Of a stretch of 64,000 nt of DNA, positions 12,083 through 23,585 are shown one piece after another. Numbering within the stretch: the stretch's first letter is position 1; the number at the start of each line of letters is the position of its first letter. The stretch comes from Ottelia alismoides (taxonomy: Eukaryota; Streptophyta; Magnoliopsida; Alismatales; Hydrocharitaceae): contig JAZKJV010003272.1 in assembly GCA_037367405.1 (NCBI GenBank), positions 1 to 64,000 of the forward strand. Direction: 5' to 3'. The notes beneath the pieces were generated by a model. It ran no database searches, was not told the origin of the DNA, and saw nothing but the letters and a program-made list of their open reading frames with translations. Made by a program: the position numbers and the translations under genes.

Positions 12083-14047
12083 AAACGATTCGTCAAAAAT
12101 CACAAATTTTGAATATTGTGGAATGTTTTTACTTGGTAAATGTACCAAGGTTGAACTCAGGGAATAATATATTTTTAGTTGTGTGGTTGTAAATTAATCT
12201 AAGTAATTAGCTCATTGTAATAAGAATCTCTATGTTAGAAAATAAGGCAAATAGTTAAACTTAGAGATAAAGAAAAGTAGAAATGAATATAGATAGAAAT
12301 GAAGAGAAGGATATGTGATGATGAATCTTACTCCAATAAAAGATGATCAGTAAACTCCCAAATAATTCACAGATCTCTAAAAAAAAATCCAAAAAATAGT
12401 TATCAATTAAGGTCCTTTGCAGTGTCAAAGTATCAAATCCTACAATTAATTGAGATCAATATCCAAGTATTTCTTTGAAAATTAGATCTCCAAATTCCCT
12501 ACACAATAACTCTCTAATAATCCTCAAATCATCAAATATCAGGGAGATAATTAATTAAGCCTCCTCTATTTAATCCCTGTAGAAATATATCGATTTTCTC
12601 AAATGAAATTGTAGAAATTATGTCAAATCAAGCCTACACATATCAATGTAAAGATCAAATAATAATAGGCAATAAAAATCTTTTGATCTGTTCACAAAAT
12701 TTTAGAATTGTAGAGTATAAGACAAGCTTCAAAATGACATAAAATATGCAAAATTTGGATTAAAAATAAGAAACATATTCAATGTTTGAGATCCAAGGAC
12801 TAAAATGCAAATAAAATAAAGTTTCTCTCTCAAAAGAGCCCCTAGGAGGACTTATATGCAATTATCAAAAGCCATAGGGGGTTCTCTGTGCAATTTGCCA
12901 AGTAGGGGAAATTTGCAAATATGAAAACTACGGAGGGCTTTGGTGTAATTTTCCAGGTCACATGCCTCCTACACGTAACCCAGGAGGCTTGGTGGAGGAG
13001 GTCGAGGCTCGGCTGAAGCTCTTGCTCTAGAGCGGACATGGTAGCTTCTTGTGGCTTTGACTTACCCGAGGCTAGAGGCTCGGGTAAGGGCGGATCAGAT
13101 AGTGGGAGGTGGGCTCCCTAATGTTGATCGATGGCTGGAGGGTCCCTGTTCAAGAGCCATCAAATCTTGAAGATCCACAACACATGTAGGATCTGGGATC
13201 TCCTTTTCCTCTAATAGGGTGGTGGCTCGAGTATGGTGGGGGTCGATGGAGTCTCGGCCCACCTTGAAAGGTGGTGGCTCTCCTCTAATGATATGCAAGA
13301 GGCGCTTGAAGGATGGTCGAGGGCACGATCGATGATGGAGCACCTGCTCCTCCTCCTGTGGTCAATGAAGGGCAGAGTCGGAGAAGCTTCTTGAAGTCAG
13401 TGAATGGAGGATGCGAGGAGGTTCGATGCTCCTTCTCGCTAGAAATCGGGGGTCTTATAGATGGATGCAAGCTCCGGTTGGTTCTTGCTCATGCAGGTGT
13501 TAGAGAAAACCAAATAGGGGAAGGGGGACGAGCATATCTTCGATGTTAGTTGGAGAAAGGAGCTTCGAGCTCTGGTCTTTGCAAGGCTGGAGGTGGATTG
13601 GTTCTGGGAGGTAGAAGAAGACTAGAGAGGGAGAACAAGTGAAGTGGTGTGGATGGTCCGGAAGTTCACTATTGATCTTGATCAAAAAGAAGAAGGAGAA
13701 GAGCAGGACGAGATGGGTTACCTAAAGTGGTCGTGGGGCAGTCGGAGTGTTGATGATTGGATGGAGGTGGCTGATCGAAGGTAGAAGATGGAGATGTTTA
13801 GTGTCACCTGAAGTGGAGCTGGAGGATCCCAAAGGTCCTTGCTCAAAGTTCTCCAGCGAGAGGATGACTGAGCTCAGTTGCAACTATAGCAACTGCACAA
13901 CTAGATCTCGACGTGGATCGCACCGCTGATTGCCTCTCATCATCGCTCGCCAGGAGTCTCATCTCTGTTGTCACCTGGGCGACATCATAGAGATGGAGGA
14001 GGAGTCTTGTAGTCGATGGGTAAATAGAACTGAAAGGGACTTATGAG

Positions 14048-14054
14048 TTTTATA
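14048..14054 (-). promoter_or_regulatory. TATA box of LTR C
   Basis: TATAAAA on the minus strand, in the GC-rich core, in a place equivalent to the TATA boxes of LTRs B and D. Confidence 0.6.
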
Positions 14055-15157
14055 GAGCGAGTTATGGAGTAACGACTAAAGAGGATCGATGGGGAAATTA
14101 TTGGCAGAGAAGATATCAAGACCTTCTGATGAGAAGTGAAAGCGGTAGGAGTTACACTCAATAGAGTATTGATGGAAGAGGTATTCGATGTAATGAATAG
14201 GGTTTTTGTCGTGTGATGACAGGAAAGGGGTGGTAGAGAAGATGGACTCGGAACAACAGAGGATGGTGATCATAGATGGGGGAGCGATCGAATCAGTGAG
14301 ATGCTTCATAGATCAGAGGAGGAGTGGGCATTGATGGAGGTAGACGAAGGCATAGCAGGTGTCGTTGGATCAAGATTGATCCAACGGTTGAGGGCAGCTA
14401 AGGAGATTCATGAGTGTTGCACGTGAGGCCGAAGTGCTTTGAGTGGAATAGATCACGGCTGTTGGACCAGCTTTGATCCAACAACCTAGGAGGCGAGCGC
14501 TAACAGGCAAATAGGGCGGATCGAACAAAGTTAATTGATGTCTGGGATGTGAGGTGGACTTCAACGGGTGCCATGTGGCATAGATTATTGACCAAAAGTT
14601 TGACTATGGAGTAAAAATAAAAGAAAATAAGAAAATAAATAAATGAAAATTTCAAATAAAAAGTGGTAAATATGAAAGTTGTTGATCTAAATGAGATCTA
14701 CAACTTTTATGAAGGGCCAAAAATAAAAAGAAATCAACTGTGCAAATATTATTTTTCTATAGGTATTAATTGCTAAATAACCCCTTTATTTTTGTGTTTT
14801 ATGCTGTATTTGTATTTTTAATTAGATTTTAATTAGTGGACTAGTATATATATAAACAATATATACATAATTATCAATTTTTTTATGGATTTTAATCGGT
14901 TAGGAAAAAGGTAAAATAAAATCATCAAAGACAAAATATGTAAAACATACATGTTCAAACTCTTTTGTTTTCTCTAGTTTTTGTGATTTTTATGGCTTTT
15001 TGTTTCATAATGCCAAGTTAATTAATGAGTTAAAAAATTTAATAGAAGAATAATTAAGTTAAAATACCTAGTATAAAATAAAAGGCTCAAGTTAGGCAAA
15101 CATTTAGAGTTATTTATTTACAGATTTTAACTCTGATTTCTTGTATTGTTAGTGAAT

Positions 15158-15162
15158 GTTAA
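15158..15162. repeat. Target site duplication of element B, left copy
   Basis: GTTAA directly flanks the left LTR end and is repeated at 29754-29758 after the right LTR end. Five-base duplications are usual for Ty3/gypsy integration. Confidence 0.85.
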
Positions 15163-16264
15163 AGATGAAGCACAGGAGATCGTGCAGGGTTTTTAATCTA
15201 TTAATGAAAAATGAACAAGTGAATAATGTGTCGCTGTAACCCATAAATTCATGCTTAAATCAAAAGAAATTATTCTAAGAAAGAGAGAAAGTGCTAATTA
15301 TTTACTAGATATAGCTCTTAGGGTCGAACACAAGGAGGCAACAATTATGAACTTGGGTTATTAATTAAAAGAATTAATCAAAGATTTTTAGATTTTCTTT
15401 TTCTGCCTTTTTAGTTTGTTTTTAATGATTTTAAGGATTTTTATTGATTTGTTTGGTTTTATATTTTTTAATGAATTTTTAAATGTTTTGTAATTTTTAT
15501 ATTTTCTGATTTTTTTATTTTTAGTGGTTTTAAATTTTGCAAATTGTTAGTTCTTTTAAATTTTCAAAAAATATTTTTTTTAAAAGTATGCACACATGAA
15601 AATAAGGGTTTTTTATTTTAAAAAATAGAGAAAATGCTCAAAAATTCAGAAATATGCTTTGTGTTTTAAAGGTTTTTTTATTATTTTGGGTAATTTTGTG
15701 GAGATTTTACATTTTATGTATTTTAAAATGAATAAAATAGGAAATAATTTACTTTAAATACAAAAGTAAGCTATTGTTTTGGATTTTTAAAATATAAAAA
15801 AACTCAAATGAATTGGAAACAAATTTTATGAAAAAAACTATTTTTATTTAGTTTCAAAATAGTATAAAAAATAATTGCTATGTTATTTATTGATTTTATA
15901 TGTTTTTATAATATTTTGGATATTTTTGGAATTTTAAGTGTTTTTATATTGAATTTTTGTTTGATGTTATATATATATGAGAAAATAAGATAAAAATAAG
16001 CTGTTGTAATTTTTATAATTTTTTCAAAGCATATTCAAAATTTTATGAATTTTTAATATGTGAAATAATGAAATAAATGCGTTTTTATATTTTAAAAATA
16101 GACAAATTATTTTTCAAAACAATTAAAGTTAGACAAACAAATTTGAAGATTACACTATTTTTGTGGATTTTTTAATGCTTTGGAATTATTTAATTCAAGA
16201 AAAATTACAAAGGAATTAAAATGTTGTAGTAGATGGACGAAACTGTAATTTTTAGAAACTTTCA

Positions 16265-16650
16265 GGTGCCGTTCGGTTGCAGGGGTAAACTCCCATTGGG
16301 GGAGTTTACCACCCCCCAACCCACTCCCTCTCTCTCATGTGGTCCCACATTTCTCTTTATTAAAAAATTAAATAAATCAATTTTACATCATCAATCCTAT
16401 CAAAAAATAATATATTATACCATCATATCATATAAAAATTATAAAGTACTCCACTTGTACTCACTTTTTCAAACTTCAATACAATCACATCACAATAACT
16501 ACTCACTTTTTCAAACTTCAATACAATCACATCACAACAAACCCACTTCTAACACATCCCCACTTTAACCCTCTATCCAAACACTAAAACCCAAAAACGA
16601 GTTACCATATACTAGTTTAACCCACCTTAACCCGCTAACCAAACGCACCC
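16265..16650. mobile_element. 386-bp MITE with TCA target duplication (PIF/Harbinger-like)
   Basis: The insert starts GGTGCCGTTCGGTT and ends AACCAAACGCACCC, imperfect terminal inverted repeats of the GGGTGCGTTTGGTT kind seen in PIF/Harbinger MITEs. It is flanked by TCA at 16262-16264 and 16651-16653. The other LTR of element B at about 26685 has the uninterrupted sequence CTTTCAGAG, an empty site proving an insertion with a 3-bp duplication. It holds no transposase. A segment of about 42 bases (CTCACTTTTTCAAACTTC...) is tandemly duplicated at about 16459-16540. Confidence 0.88.
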
Positions 16651-18293
16651 TCAGAGTTTTCTGACAGCCAACAAGGGCAAGCCAGGATGTGCAATTTGAC
16701 CAAAATAATCACATGTAGGATCGCGTGCACAACACTGACAAGGACATGATTGAAATTAATGAAATAGTAGAGAGTAATTATTAACAAGAAGCTCGAGGTT
16801 ATCTATGCAATTGTACTAGAATTTCATATGGGGTTCACGTGTAGCTCATCATCTCAGAACCTGATTGTAATATTGATTTATTTGTGGGATTCAGAAGCAA
16901 ATATCCCAAAATATCTTTGGATTACGTGCAGTGCATGAGGAATTTAAGCGGTGGGCGGTGTGATGTGAACCGTGGTCTCTGAATGATCGAATGGTTATGG
17001 AGAAATCTGGTACCGATTCTCGTTCTTCCCCAATTCGTTCACGGGCGACGGTTTTGGCATCACTTTCCTGTGATGGACTCAAGTCAACGATGCTGCTCAT
17101 GCAATCTTCAAGTGGTTGCGGTCGGTGGTGTTGGCATTCAATCGCGTTGAAGCTCTAGGCGGCGAAGCTCAGATGCTTTGGTCTTAAGCTTCATGCGAGT
17201 GATGCTATGGATGGGTTCAGTCCTCCAAGTGGCGAAGATGCTTGGCTCCAGGTTGTCCCGAAGTTCCTCGTTGGATTCACCTTTTAGTTAGGTGCAGTCT
17301 GGATTGTTGCTCGATCGTTGATGTTCTGATCCGAAACTCGGATCTGATTGAAAGCGTTCATGATTGGCAATGGTCCAAATGGGATTTGATGCAGGTGCTT
17401 CTCCTAAAGGTGTTTGAACTACTTCCAGATTGCAATATTCTTTGATCGGACGAACTCCTGTTGCTTCAGATGTACTCGCTATGCTCCATTTGATCGGATC
17501 TATAGATGATCCCGCTCCATGATGAACATGTGTTCGATTGAAGATGCTTCATCTCCAGATTAGGCTGCTCGTGATATGAGATCTTCACCCAAATGCAAAG
17601 CTTCCCAGAGAAGCTTTGTTTTCTCCATATCTTTGTGGTATTCAACTCTTCAGGGAGTAATGCTTCGAAGGCAATGCAAGCAATGAAGAAGGTTTTCCTC
17701 CAGAAGGAATGGATCTCGCATGACCTGTTCCTGCAAGGACACAAGTTGACTCGAGATCAAGGCTCGGTCCAAAAACCAATAGAAATCAGATGAGTGGAAT
17801 GGATGGGGATCCCTAATGGATGTGGAGGATGGGATCAAAGATCAGATCTAAGATGATCTGAGATGGTCCGGTCTGGAAGAGGGTTGAGAAATGGATCAGG
17901 TCGGGAAGAAGATGGAATCGAGCGTTTGGGTTCTATCAAGTAGATGGTTGACCTCCGATCATAGTAATCAAAGATCTGGGAAATGGTGAAAATACAAATC
18001 TAAAAATTAAAATAAATTTGCAAGGAAATGAAATCAAAATTACCTAGATGAATGTTGCACTTGTGCTGGAGGTGGAGCACCTTTGGGTCATTGCCTCGAC
18101 GACTCATCTTGTCCGGAGGCTCAAGCTCTTGCTGGAGGCGGAGCACGGTGAAATTCACCCAATCAGAGGCTAATCGACCTCAAATCCTTACTATAAAGAT
18201 GTGTGCACATGCCTATCTCTCAAAGACATGATCGGAGCTCACCACAGAAAGGGGAGTAGCCAAAGATGCGAAGAATGTGCAGTTCTAGGAGGC

Positions 18294-18300
18294 TTTATAG
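18294..18300 (-). promoter_or_regulatory. TATA box of LTR B (3' copy)
   Basis: TATAAAG on the minus strand within AGGCTTTATAGG, conserved in the other LTR at 28318-28324. Confidence 0.65.
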
Positions 18301-19748
18301 GCGAGAAACAACAAAACTCAAAAGATGAATGCACGACAACTGAAGCGTGATATGAAGGAAAACAAGTCGGGCATGGATCCTTGATCCAATTATTCCAAAC
18401 GAGAGGTGAAAATGGGACAGATGGATATCCGTATCAGGTGGAAGTAGTTCGAGAACAGGTTGGGTCAGACAATTATTCGGGTTTGGAGATGGGGGGACCG
18501 GTTGACCTGGAGTCAACGAAGATGAGGTGGACCAATCAGAAGTGGCATGGAATACAAACAAAATAAGAATAAGACAAAAAACTGAAATAATTAGAAATAA
18601 ATAGAAATAAATTAGAAAATGATTTTAAATAAAATAATTATTAAAATAAATAATGTTTATAATTAAAAAATATTAATTTTAGTGATTTTAATAAATTGAA
18701 TCATTTAATTTATTAGGTTAAATTAATTAAATAATGATATTTATATGTATAAATTGCCTATGTAAAATATAAATATTTTTATAGTTATTTTCACAAATAT
18801 ACACTATATTTTATATTTTATTTATTTACAAAATAATGGATTTTAAGTACATTTTTATTTTATTTTTCAAAGTTAATTAAATTGTACAAACAAATATGAG
18901 TATATACAATGTACATTATTCCTTTATAATAAGTACATTAATTTAATTTTGGTTACTTTTGGATTTTATTATTTTTATTTGCATTTTATATAATTAATAT
19001 AATATATACAAAAACTTAAAAATACAATATGTACAAAAATAAGTAAAGAAAATAAATCTAGGTATATACAAGTGTACAAGTGTATCTACAACCCACAAAA
19101 AGCTAACTTTCACATCTTAATTCCAGATTTTACGAAACCACCTTCATTTGGAGCTTATTTTATTTTCAACACAATAAAAAGCAAGTTTGGTTCATTTTGA
19201 TCTTGTATGGAGAAAATATTAATATTTCAATTCTTGGTTTACCTTTATTTCTGAGTGCTGTATCCTTTATTTTTTACATTATTTGTGTTTGCAAATATTT
19301 TTATTATTTATGACACATTTTTATACACAAGTTTCATGAATAAAATACTTTTGTTTGAGGTAATTTTATTGATAAATAAAATAGTAGAGATATATGCATG
19401 ATGCATATGAAGAATATGTACAATGTGAACTTGGTTTTCTGAAATTTTTATAAGTTATGGACCCTATCTCCTCCTACTTTATTCCTTGTCGACCATGCTA
19501 ATGCTTGGCTTGATCTCGGGGTTTGGGTTGGTATGTATTTATTTCATATATACAACCTTTTTTTCTTTTTATTTCCTTTTTATTTTCTTATTTATTATTT
19601 TATTTTTAGTGTAAATAAGTGATATATATATTATTAACAAATAAAAGGTTAATGATAAATAATGATAATTAATTATTATTTACATGTGTTTTGTCAAGGA
19701 TTTTAAGCTAATATAAAAGAATAAAGATGTTGAATAATGGATTCATCA

Positions 19749-19762
19749 TTCCCCTATACTTA
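19749..19762 (-). promoter_or_regulatory. Polypurine tract of element B
   Basis: The minus strand reads TAAGTATAGGGGAA immediately before the 3' LTR start TGATGAATCC. This is where the plus-strand primer of an LTR element must lie. The AAGTATAGGGG core is repeated in the array at 21420-21790. Confidence 0.75.
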
Positions 19763-20284
19763 CCTTTGCTAGTCCTTTAGCAAACGTTATTCTAAGAATA
19801 AGTGAAAAACAAAAATAAAAAAATGAAAGTACTTAGAACAATATTGATTATTAAACTTATCTTCATAAAATCAAAGTACGAAGCTTGGACAAACCTTTGG
19901 ATTATTAGTTTGGCAGAACCTTATTGGGAGTAGGTTTTAAGACTCGGCAACCTTTAAGTTCCACAAGTCTCTATTCATTTCACCTTGACAATCAGGTCAG
20001 ACACAGTCTTCATACTCAAACTCTGATGGCTATGAATCTTACTTGTACTGTGAATGTGAAATATAGCTCCCCATATATGAAATGACAAAGAACAACCTTC
20101 TCCTAGCAAGGTGACCCTAGTTCCTTAGTCCAGCTACTCTTTCCTCGAGGAGCAGGGTATTGACTTCTAAGGTCAGGCACGTGCTATGTCCACAATCGAA
20201 GGGGGAAGAAGATAGAAGAATAAGAAAAGAATTGGAGTGTGGCCATTGTAGCCACATCTCCTTGTGAAGCCGATGCAAATGCAA
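19763..20284 (-). other. Non-coding 3' internal region of element B
   Basis: No ORF is evident. The part 20090-20270 (CTAGCAAGGTGACCCTAG, CAGCTACTCT, CTCGAGGAG) is clearly similar to 39075-39260 next to LTR D, showing that D belongs to the same family. Confidence 0.6.
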
Positions 20285-21235
20285 GAATTTTTTTATTGAA
20301 GTGAATTTTCTGATTTAAAATTTTATGTGACTTTTAGAGAACTTTTGCAAAATTTTCGAGTGTTAAATCTGTTCAATTTTCACGAATTTTAATAGAGTTA
20401 GAGAATTAGACATATTTAAAATAATTCACAAGGATTTTATACAAAATTTACAAAGAATTTTATAAAAAAATATATGCAAGATTTGTACAAGTTTTATATA
20501 TAATTTGATAAAAATAATTTTTATTTACAAGTTTTATATATCAATTTATAAAAGGATTTTATTTACAAGTTTTAAATACAGTTTTTATACAAGAATTTTA
20601 TATACACCAAAGAATTTAAATTACATAAATTACAAATAATTACAGTTTTTATAAAAACGTGAATTTTACAACAAGGATATACATCCCATAATATATATCT
20701 CTAATGAGAAAATAATTTGCAAAACTTTTCAAATCATTTTACACAAGTTTACAAAATATTTACAAAGCATTTTACAAATAATTTATCGAACACTTTTACA
20801 AATATTTTTATAAAATAATTCAGAAATACTTTTTACAACTACTTTACAAATTCTTTTCAAAATTATTTTATAAACTTTTTACAAATAAATTTACAAACAA
20901 TTTTACAAATACGTTTTCGAAAGAATTTTTATTTTCAAACATTTTACAAATATTTGTACAATATAAGTTATTTTTATACAAAATAATTCACGAACATTTT
21001 ACAAACAAAATGATTTTACAATTGTTTTGCAACACATTTTTACACAAATAGTTTACAAAGCTTTTTACAAATTTTGTAAAATATTTTACAAATGATTTAC
21101 AAAGTAATTTACAAAGAATTTTGTAAAAGTTTTTCAAAATATTTTAGAAAACAATTTTTACAAAAGAGTTTACAAAGAATTTTACAAAACACTTTACAAA
21201 AGTTTTACAAAACAATTTTTGTTCCAAAATTTCCA
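20285..21235. repeat. TTTTACAAA-rich low-complexity array, element B
   Basis: About 950 bases are dominated by variants of ACAAAxATTTTACAAA with no fixed period. A similar 800-base tract lies at 39880-40680 in the D internal region, at the same place relative to the polypurine hairpin array. No coding potential. Confidence 0.7.
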
Positions 21236-21419
21236 TAAATATGAGCCATATTATTAAAACACAATAAAGTACGAATTATGGATTCTAAAGTATATATACA
21301 ATACATACTTAGCTCGAACTAGGTCATCGTAGTGACCAATAAGCAGCAAAGGAAGACATAACTCGTGCTAAGTATAGAAAAGTGAAATGAATCATAGACT
21401 ACAATGACTCAATGAATGA

Positions 21420-21790
21420 AATAAATGAGCTGCCATCCCCCTATACTTAGGATCAAATAATCCTAAGTATAGAAAATCGTACAAATGAGGAAAACCAAGG
21501 AACAGAATGCGCATGAAATAAACGACGTGCCTTGTCCCCCCGATACTTAAGGTAAAATATTCGTAATATAAAGAAGAATATCAACAAGTTGAGGGAAACA
21601 CAAGAGAACAAAAGAAAATAAAATGGAAATAAAGAAGATGAAAAGAACGACAACACTCCCCCTATACTTAGGGTAAAGGATCCCTAAGTATAGGCAACAA
21701 AGATGAGTAATGAAACAGAACGAAAATGAACAACTCGGTGTTTACACCCCCTATACTTTGAATAAAGTACATCCTAAGTATATCATCAAC
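21420..21790 (-). repeat. Array of four polypurine-tract-like hairpins, element B
   Basis: Four units at about 21430, 21538, 21655 and 21745 each have CCCCxATACTTAGG, a 10-15 base loop and the complementary CCTAAGTATAG. On the minus strand each ends in AAGTATAGGGGG, nearly the polypurine tract of the element. Unit spacing is about 90-115 bases with diverged spacers. A matching array exists in D (40745-41235). Confidence 0.75.
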
Positions 21791-23287
21791 AATCCTAAAC
21801 AAGACCTAGGGTGTAAAAAAAATGGGAGAAAGAAAGAATAAATCAAAACGAAACACGTATATACAAAGTAGACAATGTTTAGGTGCCTCTCAACAAGCGT
21901 GAGGTTACGCCCCTAGTTGGGCGCAAAGGCTTGTACAAAGCAGTATCAAGGTTCAGGATGGCATTTGTAAGGTGAATGCTATACTATCATTGTTGTCTCG
22001 GTAGGAGAACACCAACAAAGACAATAGTATAAATGGTGACACCTGAATAAGCAATAAGGTGGGTGTCTACTACCAGATTAATAGAAAAGAAAATAAAGTC
22101 AAGAATGGTTAGCACAAATAAAATCATCGGTCAGGATGGAGTGAAAGGATAGAGCTGAAAGAATCGAATGTGGAGAAAGAAAGATCTATCAAGGAATCCT
22201 CCACGTAAATCACAATCTTGAAAAGGTATGGTAGGTCAAGATCAAGAGACTCACGAAGAAACCCAACCTCCGATGCACATCATCGGATATCTCAAAGACC
22301 AACTCATCCTTGCGAGGATCGTCAATGAGATACAACTCAGACTTAGAAGAAATAGAAGACTCAGTCTCATGATCTGAAAGATTGGATACACATCCAAGGT
22401 GCGAGGTCGAGTACAAAGAGTATATGGTATCCTCTTGCAGATAAACCTCGAGGAGTAATGCAAACTCGTCGGTGAAGAAAGAGGAATCAATATCTAAACT
22501 AGGATTCTACGCCACTGTTGAGCTCCCACTCCCCGAACCAAAGCGTCACAATAGCCGTTGACTGCCTCTGAACAATATGGAAATAGGAAATGGTACTGAT
22601 CAACAATGCAGAAATTGTAGAAATGTGTGAAACTGATTCTCAAGCTGCGACAATGCTGACAAAAATCAGGTCCTTAGAAAATATATCAATCTCGTCAAGA
22701 TGGAGGAAAAAAGGCTCAAGTATGGGACTATCAATATCAGCATATCAAAATGGTATCCCTCATCTAGCTCTGGTTGGTGGAATGGTCCAAAACATCCATA
22801 AGAATATGAGAATTACCGTTGAGGAATGAACTCTGGCTGGTCCTAACATGGAAACTGGAATGGCTGAAAGAATAGCTGAAACAACGTGGGATCCTCCTTC
22901 ATCTCTTGGAATATCAAAAGAGCTGGTATCCAAGAATTCTGAACTATGAAGTGTGGAACTGACTCGAACTCTGACTGGAAAATCAACAAAAACTCGATTG
23001 GTATCTGAAGAGGGAAACTCAGGTGGTTGTCTCATCATCCATCGCCTATGCGGCATTGGTATCCATGTCCTTTGGATGGTGTGTGATCTCTTAATGATTA
23101 TGAGGTGTATCCCACCTATATCGTTCTAATTTTTGTCATGTGTTGTCTCGACTAAATCATCTCATGAAGACTGGAAAGTCAACGAGATATCAGAAAGCTC
23201 TCCAAAGATGGTCCAAAGTGAATCAACATCAAGATTGTGGTGTGAACCACCACACGAGGCATCGACCAGTGCAATATACTATGCGGT
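21791..23287 (-). pseudogene. Degenerate region downstream of the Gag core in element B
   Basis: The minus strand around 22210-22500 encodes an acidic stretch (e.g. SDHETESSISSKSELYLIDD) that may match the acidic linker of element A. The rest has no domain I can recognise. No protease motif was found. It is treated as decayed coding DNA because it sits between the Gag core and the non-coding 3' region. Confidence 0.4.
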
Positions 23288-23585
23288 TATCCCCCTATAT
23301 AAAATATGTATAAGATTAGACTTTGAGATTTCATGATCTGGAAATCTACTCAAGAGATCAAGAAATCTCAGCCATGAATCATGCAATGGCTCATGGGAAT
23401 CTTTGGTAAAATCTCTAATAATAGACCGTATCGTATCTGCTCTACAATGGGGGTAAAATCTCTAAAAAAGTAATACCCGTAGGTCGCCCCATGTAGCAAA
23501 TTTTCTCCCCAACTGTCTGTGCCATCTCATGGATCTAGCCTGAAGTGAAAAGGGGAAGATCTTCAGCTTCAACTCCTCAAAAGTG
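23288..23585 (-). pseudogene. Degenerate retrotransposon Gag core, element B
   Basis: On the minus strand a single frame reads KIFPFSLQARSMRWHRQLG, then TWGDLRVLLF, a stop codon, and later DSWLRFLDLLSRFPDHEIS and LIHILYRGITA. This parallels the Gag core of element A (FPFSLADRAATW; AWERFRELLDRCPHHDIT; SFFSGLT) in order and spacing. One in-frame TAG breaks it, so it is no longer translatable as a whole. Known role of the family: the structural Gag protein that packages element RNA. Confidence 0.82.

Larger units (their letters stand above)
12028..15162 (-). repeat. 3' LTR of element C, main part (interrupted by element B)
   Basis: The left end TGATGAATGG at 12028 begins an LTR that is clearly similar to 35081-36720, for example the block around 13000-13250 (GAAGCTCTTGCTCTAGAGCGG, then CTAATGTTGATCGATGGCTGG). 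The copy is cut at 15162, where element B is inserted; the last 89 bp follow at 29759-29847. Total LTR length is about 3,224 bp. It contains a GC-rich core (about 12950-14050) with a TATA box and a terminal hairpin. Confidence 0.82.
15163..19748 (-). repeat. 3' LTR of element B
   Basis: The LTR runs from GATGAAGCACAGGAGATCG (first base mutated from T to A) to ATTCATCA at 19748. It aligns along its length with 25577-29753, including the AGATCGTGCA start, TTTGACCAA near 16700/26720 and the AGGCTTTATAGG promoter area. It is longer than its partner chiefly because of the MITE at 16265-16650. Confidence 0.88.

Noticed and set aside
21420..21790. Rho-independent-type terminators
   Set aside because: Hairpins with C/G runs sit inside a eukaryotic retroelement and match the polypurine tract; a bacterial terminator reading makes no sense here.
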